Part shown: one piece after another, positions 51,666-60,294 of the stretch
Numbering within the stretch: position 1 is the first letter of the stretch
Layout of the letters: every line of letters starts with the position of its first letter
From: Candidatus Accumulibacter proximus
Lineage (GTDB): Bacteria; Pseudomonadota; Gammaproteobacteria; Burkholderiales; Rhodocyclaceae
DNA: 64,000 bases
Direction of reading: 5' to 3'
Assembly: GCA_016709675.1 (NCBI GenBank)
Contig: JADJMH010000005.1
Span: 124,001 to 188,000 of the forward strand
Program-made: the position numbers and the translations under genes
Notes under the pieces: generated by a model
The model's input: only the letters and a program-made list of their open reading frames with translations
Database searches by the model: none
What the model was told of the DNA's origin: nothing

Positions 51666-52418
51666 ATGTGGCAAAAACCGCACTTGTTGACGGCCGTTTC
51701 CGACCTGCTCTTCCTGGCGGGTGCTGCCGCGTTGCTGGTGGCTGCCGTCGTTTGGGGCACACCGCGTCTGCATCTGTTTCCGCTGAGCGAAGTTCAGGTG
51801 ACGCACGAGTTGCGGGAGGTTCAACGCGGCGAACTGGAGGAGTCTCTTTCGGAACTGCTGCGTGGCAATTTCTTCACGGTGGATATCGAGACCATGCGGC
51901 AGTCGCTGGAGGGGTTGCCCTGGGTGCGGCGCGCAGAAATCTGGCGGAAGTGGCCATCGCGTATCGAGGTCCGTATCGAGGAGCATCAGGCGGTTGCCCA
52001 TTGGGGCGATGGGCAGGGACAGTTGGTCAATACCTACGGCGAAGTGTTTCCGGCCTCGCTCCTGCGCGAGCAGTCGCTGCCACGGCTGAGCGGGCCGAGC
52101 GGTTCTTCGCGCGAGGTCCTGCAGCGTTACGAGGAGTTCGCTCAACTCATGAAACCGGTCGGTCTGCTGCCGGCGCAACTGGCGCTGTCGCCGCGCCTGG
52201 CCTGGCTCGTGAAACTGGAGGATGGAATGTGGATTGAACTCGGACGAGAACAGCCGAAGGCGCCAATTCGCATGCGCCTGCAGCGCTTCGTCGATTACTA
52301 CCCGACCCTGTCGGACGCACGCGGTGTACGGCCAACGGCAGTGGATATGCGGTATCCAAATGGTTTCGCATTGCGCTTTCCGGCCAGTGCAGTTCAGGAA
52401 GTCAAAGGAAAGAAATGA
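51666..52418 (+). CDS. ftsQ: Cell division protein FtsQ
   Basis: This 250-residue bitopic inner-membrane protein of the FtsQLB complex links early and late divisome proteins. A short cytoplasmic tail and one membrane helix (LLFLAGAAALLVAAVVWG) are followed by a POTRA domain (SELLRGNFFTVDIETMRQSL, LPWVRRAEIWRKWPSRIEVR, EHQAVAHWG) and the FtsQ/DivIB domain (LVNTYGEVFPASL, VDMRYPNGFALRF). It overlaps ftsA by four bases, the usual ftsQAZ arrangement. Confidence 0.96.
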   Translation: MWQKPHLLTAVSDLLFLAGAAALLVAAVVWGTPRLHLFPLSEVQVTHELREVQRGELEESLSELLRGNFFTVDIETMRQSLEGLPWVRRAEIWRKWPSRIEVRIEEHQAVAHWGDGQGQLVNTYGEVFPASLLREQSLPRLSGPSGSSREVLQRYEEFAQLMKPVGLLPAQLALSPRLAWLVKLEDGMWIELGREQPKAPIRMRLQRFVDYYPTLSDARGVRPTAVDMRYPNGFALRFPASAVQEVKGKK

Positions 52419-53644
52419 GCAGGGATAGCAAGGATCTGATCGTCGGGCTCGACATCGGCACGTCGAAGATTGTCGCTCTGGTTGCCGAAGTCACCCCGGA
52501 AGGGCGGTTGAACGTCATCGGCATGGGCTCGCAAGAATCGAAGGGTCTGAAGAAGGGCGTTGTGGTCAACATCGAGGAGACCGTCGCCACCATTTCGCGC
52601 GTACTGCAGGAAGTGGAGCTGATGGCGGATTGCAAGGTTCGCGACGTGTATACCGGCATCGCCGGCAGCCACATCCGGAGCTTCAACTCGAACGGAATGG
52701 TCGCCATCAAGGACAAGGAAGTGACCACGATGGATGTCGAAAGGGTGATCGAGACGGCACGCGCGATGCCGATCCCTGCCGACCAGGAAATCCTGCACAT
52801 CCTTACCCAGGAGTTCATCATTGACGACCAGGATGGCATCCGCGAGCCGATCGGCATGAGCGGTTTTCGCCTCGAGGTGAAGGTGCACATCGTGACCGGA
52901 GCAGTGTCTGCGGCTCAGAACATCGTCAAGTGTGTAAGACGGTGCGGTCTCGAAGTGAATGATCTGGTGCTGCAGCCTCTCGCCTCAAGCTGCGCGGTCC
53001 TCTCCGAAGATGAAAAGGATCTGGGGATCTGCCTGATCGATATTGGTGGCGGTACCACCGATCTGGCAGTGTGGACGCAGGGTGCGATCCGTCACACCTC
53101 GGTCATCCCGATTGCCGGTGATCAGGTGACCAATGACATCGCGATGGCGCTGCGTACGCCGACCCGTGAGGCGGAAGATATCAAGCGCAAGTATGGCTGC
53201 GCGCTGGCCCATCTGGCGGATCCGGAAGATGTGCTTGATGTCGCCGGTGTCGACGACCGTCCTTCGCGCAAGCTGTCGCGCCGGGCGTTGGCGGACGTCA
53301 TCCAGCCACGGGTCGAGGAACTGTACGAACTGATTCAGGCGGAACTGCGCCGTTCAGGTTTCGAGGATGTGCTCTCGTCCGGCATTGTGCTGACCGGAGG
53401 CGCTTCGGTGATGCCGGGGATGATCGAGCTTGGCGAGGAGATCTTCCATATGCCGGTCCGGCTCGGGGTGCCAAAGTACCAGGGTGCGCTGGCCGACGTG
53501 GTCCAGAGCCCGCGCTTTGCGACCGCCTGCGGATTGCTGCTCGAAGCACAGACTCAGCGTAAGCGCGGCCTGAAGGTGCGCGAAACGCGCGACGTCAAAC
53601 AGGTGTTCGGTCGTATGAAGTCCTGGTTTGAAAAGAACTTCTGA
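52415..53644 (+). CDS. ftsA: Cell division protein FtsA
   Basis: This actin-like ATPase of 409 residues tethers FtsZ to the membrane. Phosphate-1 motif LIVGLDIGTSKIVALV begins at residue 8, phosphate-2 is ICLIDIGGGTTDLAVW and the adenosine motif is IVLTGGASVMPGMIELGEEI. The C-terminal amphipathic membrane-targeting helix is seen as FGRMKSWFEKNF. ftsZ starts 64 bases downstream after an AT-rich gap that may hold an additional promoter. Confidence 0.98.
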   Translation: MSRDSKDLIVGLDIGTSKIVALVAEVTPEGRLNVIGMGSQESKGLKKGVVVNIEETVATISRVLQEVELMADCKVRDVYTGIAGSHIRSFNSNGMVAIKDKEVTTMDVERVIETARAMPIPADQEILHILTQEFIIDDQDGIREPIGMSGFRLEVKVHIVTGAVSAAQNIVKCVRRCGLEVNDLVLQPLASSCAVLSEDEKDLGICLIDIGGGTTDLAVWTQGAIRHTSVIPIAGDQVTNDIAMALRTPTREAEDIKRKYGCALAHLADPEDVLDVAGVDDRPSRKLSRRALADVIQPRVEELYELIQAELRRSGFEDVLSSGIVLTGGASVMPGMIELGEEIFHMPVRLGVPKYQGALADVVQSPRFATACGLLLEAQTQRKRGLKVRETRDVKQVFGRMKSWFEKNF

Positions 53645-53708
53645 AGACCTTCCCGACAACGATTACCAGTTCTTAACACTTTTAAATTTTTTTGCAGAGG
53701 AGACGACA

Positions 53709-54878
53709 ATGTTTGAAATCATCGACAGGGCAGACGACAGCCGGGATACGGTGATCAAGGTGATCGGCATCGGCGGGGCGGGTGGCAACGCCGTCGATCA
53801 CATGATCCGGGAAGGGGTCAATGGCGTGGACTTCATCACCGCCAACACCGATTCCCAGGCGCTTGGTCGCAGCGTAGCCATTCAGAAGCTGCAACTCGGC
53901 AAGACCGGTCTCGGCGCCGGTGCCAAGCCGGAAGCTGGGCGCAGCGCGGCGATCGAGGAGCGCGACGCCATCGCCGAGTCGCTCAGGGGCGCGCACATGG
54001 TTTTCATCACCGCGGGCATGGGTGGCGGTACCGGTACCGGCGCCGCACCAATCGTCGCCGAGGTGGCGCGAGAGCTTGGTGTGCTCACCGTCGCCGTGGT
54101 GACCAAGCCTTTTGGTTTCGAGGGCAAGCGCCTGAAGATCGCGGATGTCGGCATTGCCGAGCTGCAGAAGCATGTCGATTCGCTGATCGTCATCCTCAAT
54201 GACCGTCTGATGGACGTGCTCGGCGATGACGTCTCCATGGACGAGGCCTTCAAGGCAGCCGATAACGTTCTGCGCAATGCGGTTGGCGGCATTGCCGAGA
54301 TCATCAACTTTCCCGGGCTGGTCAACGTCGACTTCGAGGACGTGCGTACCGTCATGGGCGAGATGGGCATGGCCATGATGGGCTCGGCCAATGCCGCCGG
54401 CGTCGACCGGGCGCGCATAGCCGCCGAGCGCGCCGTTTCTTCACCACTTCTCGAGGGAGTCAACCTTTCCGGCGCCAAGGGCGTGCTGGTCAACATCACC
54501 GCGACGCGTTCGCTGAAGATGAAGGAAGTCAATGAAGTGATGAATACCGTCCGCGCCTTTGCGGCCGACGACGCGCACATCATCTTCGGCGCTGTCTATG
54601 ACGAGGAAATGGCCGAGGACATTCGGGTGACGGTCGTGGCCACCGGTCTTGGTCAGGCGCAGGCCAAACGGGAGAAGTTCGAAGTCATCAGCAACACGCA
54701 TGGCCAGGGGACCGGAACAGACGGGCGCTTCGCGCATGGTCCGAACATCGACTACTCGACGCTCGATCAGGTGCCTGCGATCGTTCGCAAGGGGCGCAGC
54801 GCAACGGTCGAAGCGCTGGCCAATAGCGGGGTCGATCGCTACGATATTCCGGCATTTCTGAGAAAGCAGGCTGACTGA
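53709..54878 (+). CDS. ftsZ: Cell division GTPase FtsZ
   Basis: The tubulin homologue that forms the Z ring, 389 residues. The N-terminal VIGIGGAGGNAVDHMI loop and tubulin signature GGGTGTGAAP (105-114) bind GTP; the T7 catalytic loop is VNVDFEDVRTVM. The conserved C-terminal peptide that binds FtsA and ZipA is intact (YDIPAFLRKQAD). The ATG at 53709 follows AGAGGAGACG and begins the expected MFEIIDRADD; earlier in-frame codons run into ftsA. Confidence 0.99.
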   Translation: MFEIIDRADDSRDTVIKVIGIGGAGGNAVDHMIREGVNGVDFITANTDSQALGRSVAIQKLQLGKTGLGAGAKPEAGRSAAIEERDAIAESLRGAHMVFITAGMGGGTGTGAAPIVAEVARELGVLTVAVVTKPFGFEGKRLKIADVGIAELQKHVDSLIVILNDRLMDVLGDDVSMDEAFKAADNVLRNAVGGIAEIINFPGLVNVDFEDVRTVMGEMGMAMMGSANAAGVDRARIAAERAVSSPLLEGVNLSGAKGVLVNITATRSLKMKEVNEVMNTVRAFAADDAHIIFGAVYDEEMAEDIRVTVVATGLGQAQAKREKFEVISNTHGQGTGTDGRFAHGPNIDYSTLDQVPAIVRKGRSATVEALANSGVDRYDIPAFLRKQAD

Positions 54879-54891
54879 TCCGGGCAAGTCG

Positions 54892-54907
54892 CCCCGCCTC
54901 TGCGGGG
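54892..54907 (+). terminator. Hairpin after ftsZ
   Basis: CCCCGC-CTCT-GCGGGG forms a compact 6-bp stem 13 bases after the ftsZ stop. No T-tract follows, so it may be an mRNA 3' protector or weak attenuator rather than a full terminator. Confidence 0.4.
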
Positions 54908-54916
54908 ACTGGCGGG

Positions 54917-54945
54917 TTCCTGGCTCGCTCAGCCTGTGCTAGAAT
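54917..54945 (+). promoter_or_regulatory. Candidate lpxC promoter
   Basis: TTCCTG (54917-54922) and TAGAAT (54940-54945) spaced by 17 bases lie 28 bases before the lpxC ATG. The -10 is a good match, the -35 is weak. lpxC commonly has its own promoter downstream of ftsZ. Confidence 0.5.
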
Positions 54946-54973
54946 CCGCCGATTCTGCCATTTTTTCAGACAC

Positions 54974-55903
54974 ATGTTGAAGCAGCGAACACTCAAGGCG
55001 GTGGTCCGTGCCGCTGGCATCGGTCTCCATTCCGGCGTCAAGGTATCCATCAGCTTGCGCCCGGCCGCCCCCGGCACGGGCATCGTCTTTCGACGGGTTG
55101 ATCTTGACCCCGTGCTTGACCTTCCGGCGTCAGCGCTGCTGGTCAGCGACACGCGCATGTGCTCGTGCCTGGAGCGCAATGGAGCCAAAGTGGGCACCAT
55201 TGAACACCTGATGTCAGCTTTTGCTGGCTTGGGGATCGATAACGCCTTCGTTGACCTTGATGCCGCCGAGTTACCGATCCTGGATGGTTCGGCATCACCG
55301 TTTGTCTTCCTGATTCAGTCGGTCGGCATCGAAGAGCAAGCAGTCGCCAAACGCTTCATCCGGGTCAAGCGCCGAATTGAAGTCCGCGAAAGTGACCCCT
55401 CCGGCGACAAGTGGGCACGCCTGGAACCCTACGATGGTTTCCGCCTGTCGTTCTCGATCGGCTTCAACCATCCGGCGATCGATCGCACGGGTCAGCAGGT
55501 GAGCATCGATTTTGCCGAGCATTCCTATGTGCGTGAGGTGGCACGAGCGCGTACCTTCGGTTTCATGCAGGAAGTGGAGTGGCTGCATGAGAATGGCCTG
55601 GCGCAGGGCGGCGGGCTGGAGAACGCCGTCGTGCTTGATGAGTACCGCGTATTGAACGCCGACGGTCTGCGTTACAGCGATGAGTTCGTCAAGCACAAGG
55701 TGCTCGACGCGATTGGTGACCTTTACCTGCTGGGCCATCCGCTGCTGGCGTCATTCACTGCTCACAAATCGGGACATGCGCTCAACAACCAATTGGCGCG
55801 TAAGCTGCTGGCCAGCCCGGAAGCCTGGGAATACGTCAGTTTCGAAGACCACGAACTGGCACCACAGACAGTTTCCCGTTGGCTGGCGTTGCCGGCTTCC
55901 TGA
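54974..55903 (+). CDS. lpxC: UDP-3-O-acyl-N-acetylglucosamine deacetylase LpxC
   Basis: This zinc-dependent deacetylase of 309 residues catalyses the committed step of lipid A synthesis in the cytoplasm. Zinc ligands are His78 in TIEHLMSAFAG and His241 with Asp245 in FVKHKVLDAIGDLYLLGH; the catalytic His268 lies in AHKSGHALNN. The N-terminal TLKAVVRAAGIGLHSGVKV is typical. It is the last gene of the dcw cluster, separated from ftsZ by 95 bases with a hairpin and a probable promoter. E. coli controls LpxC by FtsH via its C-terminus; whether that applies here is unknown. Confidence 0.98.
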   Translation: MLKQRTLKAVVRAAGIGLHSGVKVSISLRPAAPGTGIVFRRVDLDPVLDLPASALLVSDTRMCSCLERNGAKVGTIEHLMSAFAGLGIDNAFVDLDAAELPILDGSASPFVFLIQSVGIEEQAVAKRFIRVKRRIEVRESDPSGDKWARLEPYDGFRLSFSIGFNHPAIDRTGQQVSIDFAEHSYVREVARARTFGFMQEVEWLHENGLAQGGGLENAVVLDEYRVLNADGLRYSDEFVKHKVLDAIGDLYLLGHPLLASFTAHKSGHALNNQLARKLLASPEAWEYVSFEDHELAPQTVSRWLALPAS

Positions 55904-55907
55904 TCGC

Positions 55908-56096
55908 ATGTGGCTGCTGCGCTTGCTGGCCGTTCTGACGGTACTGACCGTTGCGGGCGGCGTGGTGATCTTTCTGTTCACGCGGGATACGCGCTATCTG
56001 CAGTTTTCCTGGCGCCTGTTTCGTTATTCGCTGGTCGTCGCACTGCTGGTTTTCGCGCTGATGATCATCGAGCGAGTGGCCGTCATTCCCGTTTAG
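55908..56096 (+). CDS. Small two-helix membrane protein after lpxC
   Basis: The 62-residue protein starts five bases after the lpxC stop. It has two hydrophobic helices (LLAVLTVLTVAGGVVIFLFT and YSLVVALLVFALMIIERVAV) joined by a short loop with RDTRYLQFSWRLFR. Small proteins of this kind occur after lpxC in related betaproteobacteria, from memory, but have no known function. Its last 14 bases overlap the end of the convergent DUF721 gene. Confidence 0.7.
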   Translation: MWLLRLLAVLTVLTVAGGVVIFLFTRDTRYLQFSWRLFRYSLVVALLVFALMIIERVAVIPV

Positions 56097-56517
56097 CCGA
56101 ATGCGTCAGCAGGTTTTCCAGCGCATGGCGCAATGGCGATGCTGGCAAGGACTCGCTCAGCGCCGCCAGTTCCCGGCTGGTCCGCGCGCTGAGGGGCTTC
56201 TGGGTGGGGCCCCGGGTTGGCTGATGGTCTTGCCGGGCGTGTACCTTGACCTGAATGCCGCTGCACTCCAGTCCACGCTTCATCAGCTCCGTCGCCAGTG
56301 TCGGGGCCATCTGGCGTAGCTTGGTCGCCACTGCGCTACTGTCGGCGTGAATCACCAGAACTCTCGACTTGTAGTTGGCAACGCTGCTTGCGTCTGCCAG
56401 ATGCGACGGCGTCATCTCCCGATAGATGCCTGCCAAACGAACCAGGAGTCTCGCGTGCGCAAGCACCTTTCCAGCTCCTTCGGCTGCTTCAAGATACTTC
56501 TGGAGTGAGTTCGACAT
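56083..56517 (-). CDS. DciA-like DUF721 protein
   Basis: This protein of about 144 residues belongs to the DUF721 family, whose better-known members (DciA) load or regulate the replicative helicase DnaB. The DciA fold is suggested by LAHARLLVRLAGIYREMTPS and KSRVLVIHADSSAVATKLRQ, with a conserved APTLATELMKRG segment. The C-terminal 40 residues are polar and low in order. The start is ATG 56517; a TTG four codons earlier is possible. It follows folA on the minus strand, so it may be co-transcribed with thyA and folA. DciA function is inferred from the domain only. Confidence 0.8.
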   Translation of the reverse strand: MSNSLQKYLEAAEGAGKVLAHARLLVRLAGIYREMTPSHLADASSVANYKSRVLVIHADSSAVATKLRQMAPTLATELMKRGLECSGIQVKVHARQDHQPTRGPTQKPLSARTSRELAALSESLPASPLRHALENLLTHSAKRE

Positions 56518-56619
56518 GCGGAGTCTCAAGGGGGCGGTGACAGGCGCATGTTCTTGCCTTAGCCCGTGTTTGCCAATCGTCGGGATGTGGAGAGGCTCCT
56601 CGCTGCACCAGCGTTTCGC

Positions 56620-57126
56620 CTAACAACGCTCGTAAACCACGAAATCGAAGGCCGGGACCTCGCCGGCTTTGCCTTTCGGCGATTGGGCATTGCCGGCGTG
56701 GCGCGACACTTCGCGCCACTCGGCACGCGGCACTTCAGGGAAAAAGCTGTCGCCGGCGAGGTCCTCGAAGACTTCGGTCAGGTAGAGGCGTTTGGCAAGC
56801 GGCAGCGTCTGCCGGTACAGTTCCGCACCACCAATGATGAACACCTCGCTGGCGGTGCCGGCAAGACGAATCGCCTCATCCAGGGAACCGGCGCAAGTGG
56901 CGCCACGCGGACGGTAGGCGGGGTTGCGGCTGATGACGATGTTGTGCCGATTGGGCAACGGGCGAAAGGCTGGTGGCAGCGACTCCCAGGTCTTTCTACC
57001 CATGATCACCGGCTTGCCGTCAGTCGTTGCGCGAAAATGCCGCATGTCTTCCGGCAGGTGCCAGAGCAGCTTCTGGTTCAGGCCAATGGCGCGGTTTCTC
57101 GCAACGACAGCGATCAGGGAGATCAT
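56620..57126 (-). CDS. folA: Dihydrofolate reductase
   Basis: This NADPH-dependent enzyme of 168 residues regenerates tetrahydrofolate. It begins MISLIAVVARNRAIGLNQKL like E. coli DHFR, has the active-site Asp27 in WHLPEDMRHFRATT, the NADPH motifs VIMGRKTWESLP and NIVISRN, and EVFIIGGAELYRQTLPLAKR. It lies 48 bases downstream of thyA on the same strand, the common thyA-folA pair that couples dTMP synthesis to folate recycling. Confidence 0.98.
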   Translation of the reverse strand: MISLIAVVARNRAIGLNQKLLWHLPEDMRHFRATTDGKPVIMGRKTWESLPPAFRPLPNRHNIVISRNPAYRPRGATCAGSLDEAIRLAGTASEVFIIGGAELYRQTLPLAKRLYLTEVFEDLAGDSFFPEVPRAEWREVSRHAGNAQSPKGKAGEVPAFDFVVYERC

Positions 57127-57174
57127 CGCGAGCGATCCGGGAGGCGGCAGGGATTCGTCTGGCCGTTCACTGGC

Positions 57175-57996
57175 TCAGACGGCAACTGGCGCAGCGATAT
57201 GGGGATGCGGATCGTAGCCTTGAAGCGTGAAATCCTGAAAGCGGAAGCCAAACAGGTCGCGTACTTCCGGGTTCAGTCGCATCGTCGGCAGGCCACGCGT
57301 CTCGCGTGTCAGTTGCAGGCGCGCCTGTGCGAAGTGATTGCTGTAGAGGTGGGCATCACCAAAGGTGTGCACGAAGTGCCCAGGCCGGTAGCCGCAGACC
57401 TGCGCCAGCATCAGGGTCAACAAGGCGTACGAGGCGATGTTGAAGGGTACGCCAAGAAAGATGTCGGCACTGCGCTGGTACAGCTGGCAGGACAGCTTCG
57501 GGCGACAGTCGGGATCGGCTGCTTCCGGCGGGGCGACATACAACTGGAAAAAGGCGTGACAGGGCGGCAGTGCCATGTGCTCGACGTCGCCCGGGTTCCA
57601 GGCCGTTACCAGGTGTCGGCGCGAGTCGGGATTGTTTTTCAGCTGGTCGACGAGTTGCGCGATCTGGTCGATCTCACGTCCATCGGACGTTCTCCAGTGG
57701 CGCCATTGATGGCCGTAAACCGGACCCAGATCGCCGTTCTCGTCGGCCCACTCGTCCCAGATGCGTACGCCATTCTCCTGCAGATAGCGAATGTTTGTGT
57801 CACCCTGCAGGAACCACAGCAGTTCGTGAATGATCGAGCGCAAGTGCAGCTTCTTGGTGGTGAGCAAGGGAAAGCCCGCGCCAAGGTCGAAGCGCATCTG
57901 CCAGCCGAACACCGAGCGCGTACCCGTTCCAGTGCGGTCTGCCTTGGCGCTCCCATGTTCGAGGACATGGCGCATCAGGTCGAGATACTGTTGCAT
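57175..57996 (-). CDS. thyA: Thymidylate synthase ThyA
   Basis: ThyA methylates dUMP to dTMP using methylene-tetrahydrofolate. The protein is 273 residues. The catalytic Cys146 is in ALPPCHAFFQLY; other marks are RTGTGTRSVFGWQMRFDL, HELLWFLQGDTNIRYLQENG, GPVYGHQWRHW, the dUMP-binding CQLYQRSADIFLGVPFNIAS and FVHTFGDAHLYSNH. It is the first gene of the minus-strand thyA-folA group and is divergent from the PilZ-containing gene. Confidence 0.98.
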   Translation of the reverse strand: MQQYLDLMRHVLEHGSAKADRTGTGTRSVFGWQMRFDLGAGFPLLTTKKLHLRSIIHELLWFLQGDTNIRYLQENGVRIWDEWADENGDLGPVYGHQWRHWRTSDGREIDQIAQLVDQLKNNPDSRRHLVTAWNPGDVEHMALPPCHAFFQLYVAPPEAADPDCRPKLSCQLYQRSADIFLGVPFNIASYALLTLMLAQVCGYRPGHFVHTFGDAHLYSNHFAQARLQLTRETRGLPTMRLNPEVRDLFGFRFQDFTLQGYDPHPHIAAPVAV

Positions 57997-58158
57997 GCCT
58001 TATGCCTGTCGATCCATCAGGCAGCATTGTAAGGCATGGCGATCATGTCGCCATGCTGTCGCATCGTGGCGGCCGACCTTTCCTGATCAGCACTGGTCGC
58101 TTTCCTGGTTTACAATTGCCGGTCTCCACTCGGTGTTCCGCGCCAAGGTTGGCTTTCA

Positions 58159-59682
58159 ATGCGCCTCAAACTATTCCCGCAACGTCCCGATCATCCCCTG
58201 GCTGATAGCAAGGAGCTCAAGCGGATTCTCGCAGAGATCCTGGTCGATAGACCGGTCAATGCGATTGAGGAACTGACGGGGTGGTATCAGTCGCTGAAGC
58301 ATGCCGAGAATTTCCGCCTTGACAACTACCTGGATGTCATTCGCCAGCTTGATGATGCCGCGCAGCCGCACTTGCTTCGCCTGGAACGTGATTATCTTTA
58401 CTCTCCCCAGCTGTCAGCGCTCGAAGAGCAGCGGCTGTGGACCGAGAGTTACAACTACTGGGGTGAAGTTGCGGCGCTCTACGGCCTGTGCGTTCAGCGG
58501 GCTAACTTGGACCCCAAGAGCAAGGGCACGGACAGGTTCAAGGAGTCGTTGCCCTTGGTGATGGCACGCGTGCAGGTAGCACTGGGTACACAAGTCCGGT
58601 GGCTGGCCTATCGCTATGCGCCGGTCGGGGAAGACCTCTGGAGCAAGCTTGGCGAGACCTATATGGCGGCGGAGGCGGCGAGTCAGGCGCAAAAATCGGT
58701 ACAGCTCTACCCCTCCCGGCGGGGACTGACCAGTGTTGCACAGCAGTACGTCCATACCCTGGTGTTCTTTACCTCGTCGATGGACAGCCTCCTGCCGCGG
58801 CAGATCGATCTGGCTGACCGGTTGGTCGCACACTTCTCTCCCGGCTTCGTTTTTTCGCGCGATCACCGACCGGCCAGCGTGTATTGGGTCGACGCGGCTG
58901 GCGGTTTGGCACCGACTCGACTGGCCAGACGTCCCGGGATGAGCAGACCCGGTTTGCGTTTCTTCTCGCCCGGGACGGCGCTGACAGCGCTCACAGAACT
59001 GATTCATCTTGTTGAACGCGGCGAAGTCCCGCCGGATCTCAATTTTGGTGGGGAATATCCCCCAAGGGTGTTGCTGCCGGTCCTGCAGCATCTACGCGTG
59101 TACTGGGCACTACGGCCGCCGCAGCGGCGATATCAGCGCCACCCCGTCAAGACACGAATGGTCGTGGTTCACGGCTTTGACTCCAGCCATGCGGTTTTCG
59201 CAGGCGCTGCCGGGAATCTGACAGAGGAGGCCGGCGTGCAACACTGGCTGGTGCAAAACGTCAGTCTCGGGGGATTTCGCGCCTGTGTGGACGATTCAAA
59301 AGGTCACCAAGTCACGCTTGGCTCGCTGTTCAGCATGCAGCCAGAGGGTGGCGACAACTGGCTGTTGGGCGTCGCCAGGCGCTACAACCGGCTTGCCCGC
59401 GGCCACGCCGTCGTCGGGGTCCAGGTCCTATCGAGGCGGGCAAAAAGCGTCGAGTTGCAGCCACGTCGCAGTGGCTTCTCGACAGCCGTTCCCGGCATTC
59501 ACCTGCGTGACGGTGGCGAGCCTGACTTGGTGCGAATCGTCCTGCCGCAGGGGAGCTTCAATGTGCGAGAAAGCCTCGATTTCAACCTGGACGGTCGGCA
59601 TTGCGTATTGATACCGGTCGAACTGGAGGAAAGCGGCGTCGATTACGAAATTGCTCGCTTCCGCGAGCAGTCGCCTGGCTGA
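58159..59682 (+). CDS. PilZ-domain protein with large N-terminal helical region
   Basis: This 507-residue cytoplasmic protein has no signal peptide or membrane helix. Its first 320 residues are mostly helical and unrecognised. A PilZ-like domain follows: RRYQR at 323-327 and NVSLGG at 367-372 match the RXXXR and [D/N]XSXXG c-di-GMP contacts, suggesting c-di-GMP binding. The region after it (about 375-507) may be a second degenerate PilZ or a beta domain (NRLARGHAVVGVQVL, LVRIVLPQGSFN). I do not know a characterised homologue. It is a single gene between thyA and mog, and may act in surface attachment, motility or storage signalling. Confidence 0.82.
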   Translation: MRLKLFPQRPDHPLADSKELKRILAEILVDRPVNAIEELTGWYQSLKHAENFRLDNYLDVIRQLDDAAQPHLLRLERDYLYSPQLSALEEQRLWTESYNYWGEVAALYGLCVQRANLDPKSKGTDRFKESLPLVMARVQVALGTQVRWLAYRYAPVGEDLWSKLGETYMAAEAASQAQKSVQLYPSRRGLTSVAQQYVHTLVFFTSSMDSLLPRQIDLADRLVAHFSPGFVFSRDHRPASVYWVDAAGGLAPTRLARRPGMSRPGLRFFSPGTALTALTELIHLVERGEVPPDLNFGGEYPPRVLLPVLQHLRVYWALRPPQRRYQRHPVKTRMVVVHGFDSSHAVFAGAAGNLTEEAGVQHWLVQNVSLGGFRACVDDSKGHQVTLGSLFSMQPEGGDNWLLGVARRYNRLARGHAVVGVQVLSRRAKSVELQPRRSGFSTAVPGIHLRDGGEPDLVRIVLPQGSFNVRESLDFNLDGRHCVLIPVELEESGVDYEIARFREQSPG

Positions 59683-59694
59683 GGTGCTTTCGAT

Positions 59695-60294
59695 TCAGGC
59701 AAGCGGTTTTGGCCGGAGCGCGGATTTCGGCCTGAACGCCTTGGTGACTTCATCGTTTGTTTCGATGTAAGGACCGCCGATCAGATCGATGCAATAAGGC
59801 ACAGCGGCAAAGACGCCGTTGACTGTCACCGTGCCATCAGCCGCCCTGACTCCTTCCAGCGTTTCCCGAATTGACTTTGGCTGCCCTGGCAGGTTGAGGA
59901 TCAGCGCCTGGCGACGGACCGCGCCGACCTGACGCGAGAGGATCGCGGTCGGTACGAAGTTCAGGCTGATGCGCCGCATTTCCTCACCGAAGCCTGGCAT
60001 CACCCTGTCGGCGACGGCCAGGGTGGCGTCGGGGGTGACATCGCGTAGCGCCGGGCCGGTGCCACCCGTGGTCAGCACCAGATGGCAGCCGACCCGATCA
60101 ACCAGCTCGATGAGAGTGGCTTCTATGGTCGCCTGGTTATCTGCAATCAGACGGGTCTCCGTGCGCCAAGGGCTGCTCAGCGCCCGTGCAAACCACTCCT
60201 GCAGGGCCGGAATTCCCTGGTCCTGATAGACGCCTTGCGCGGCGCGGTCGCTGATCGACACCAGGCCGATCAGCAATTGTTCATGGGAGCTCAT
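59695..60294 (-). CDS. mog: Molybdopterin adenylyltransferase Mog
   Basis: Mog adenylylates molybdopterin before molybdenum insertion. The protein is 199 residues; it has LLIGLVSISDRAAQGVYQDQ, HLVLTTGGTGPALRDVTPDA and ALILNLPGQPKSIRETLEGV, the MoaB/Mog fold. A molybdenum cofactor gene fits a genome with a molybdopterin oxidoreductase; nitrogenase uses a different cofactor. The start is ATG 60294 or ATG 60300, and it overlaps the end of darP by about 14 bases, so the two are co-transcribed. Confidence 0.93.
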   Translation of the reverse strand: MSSHEQLLIGLVSISDRAAQGVYQDQGIPALQEWFARALSSPWRTETRLIADNQATIEATLIELVDRVGCHLVLTTGGTGPALRDVTPDATLAVADRVMPGFGEEMRRISLNFVPTAILSRQVGAVRRQALILNLPGQPKSIRETLEGVRAADGTVTVNGVFAAVPYCIDLIGGPYIETNDEVTKAFRPKSALRPKPLA

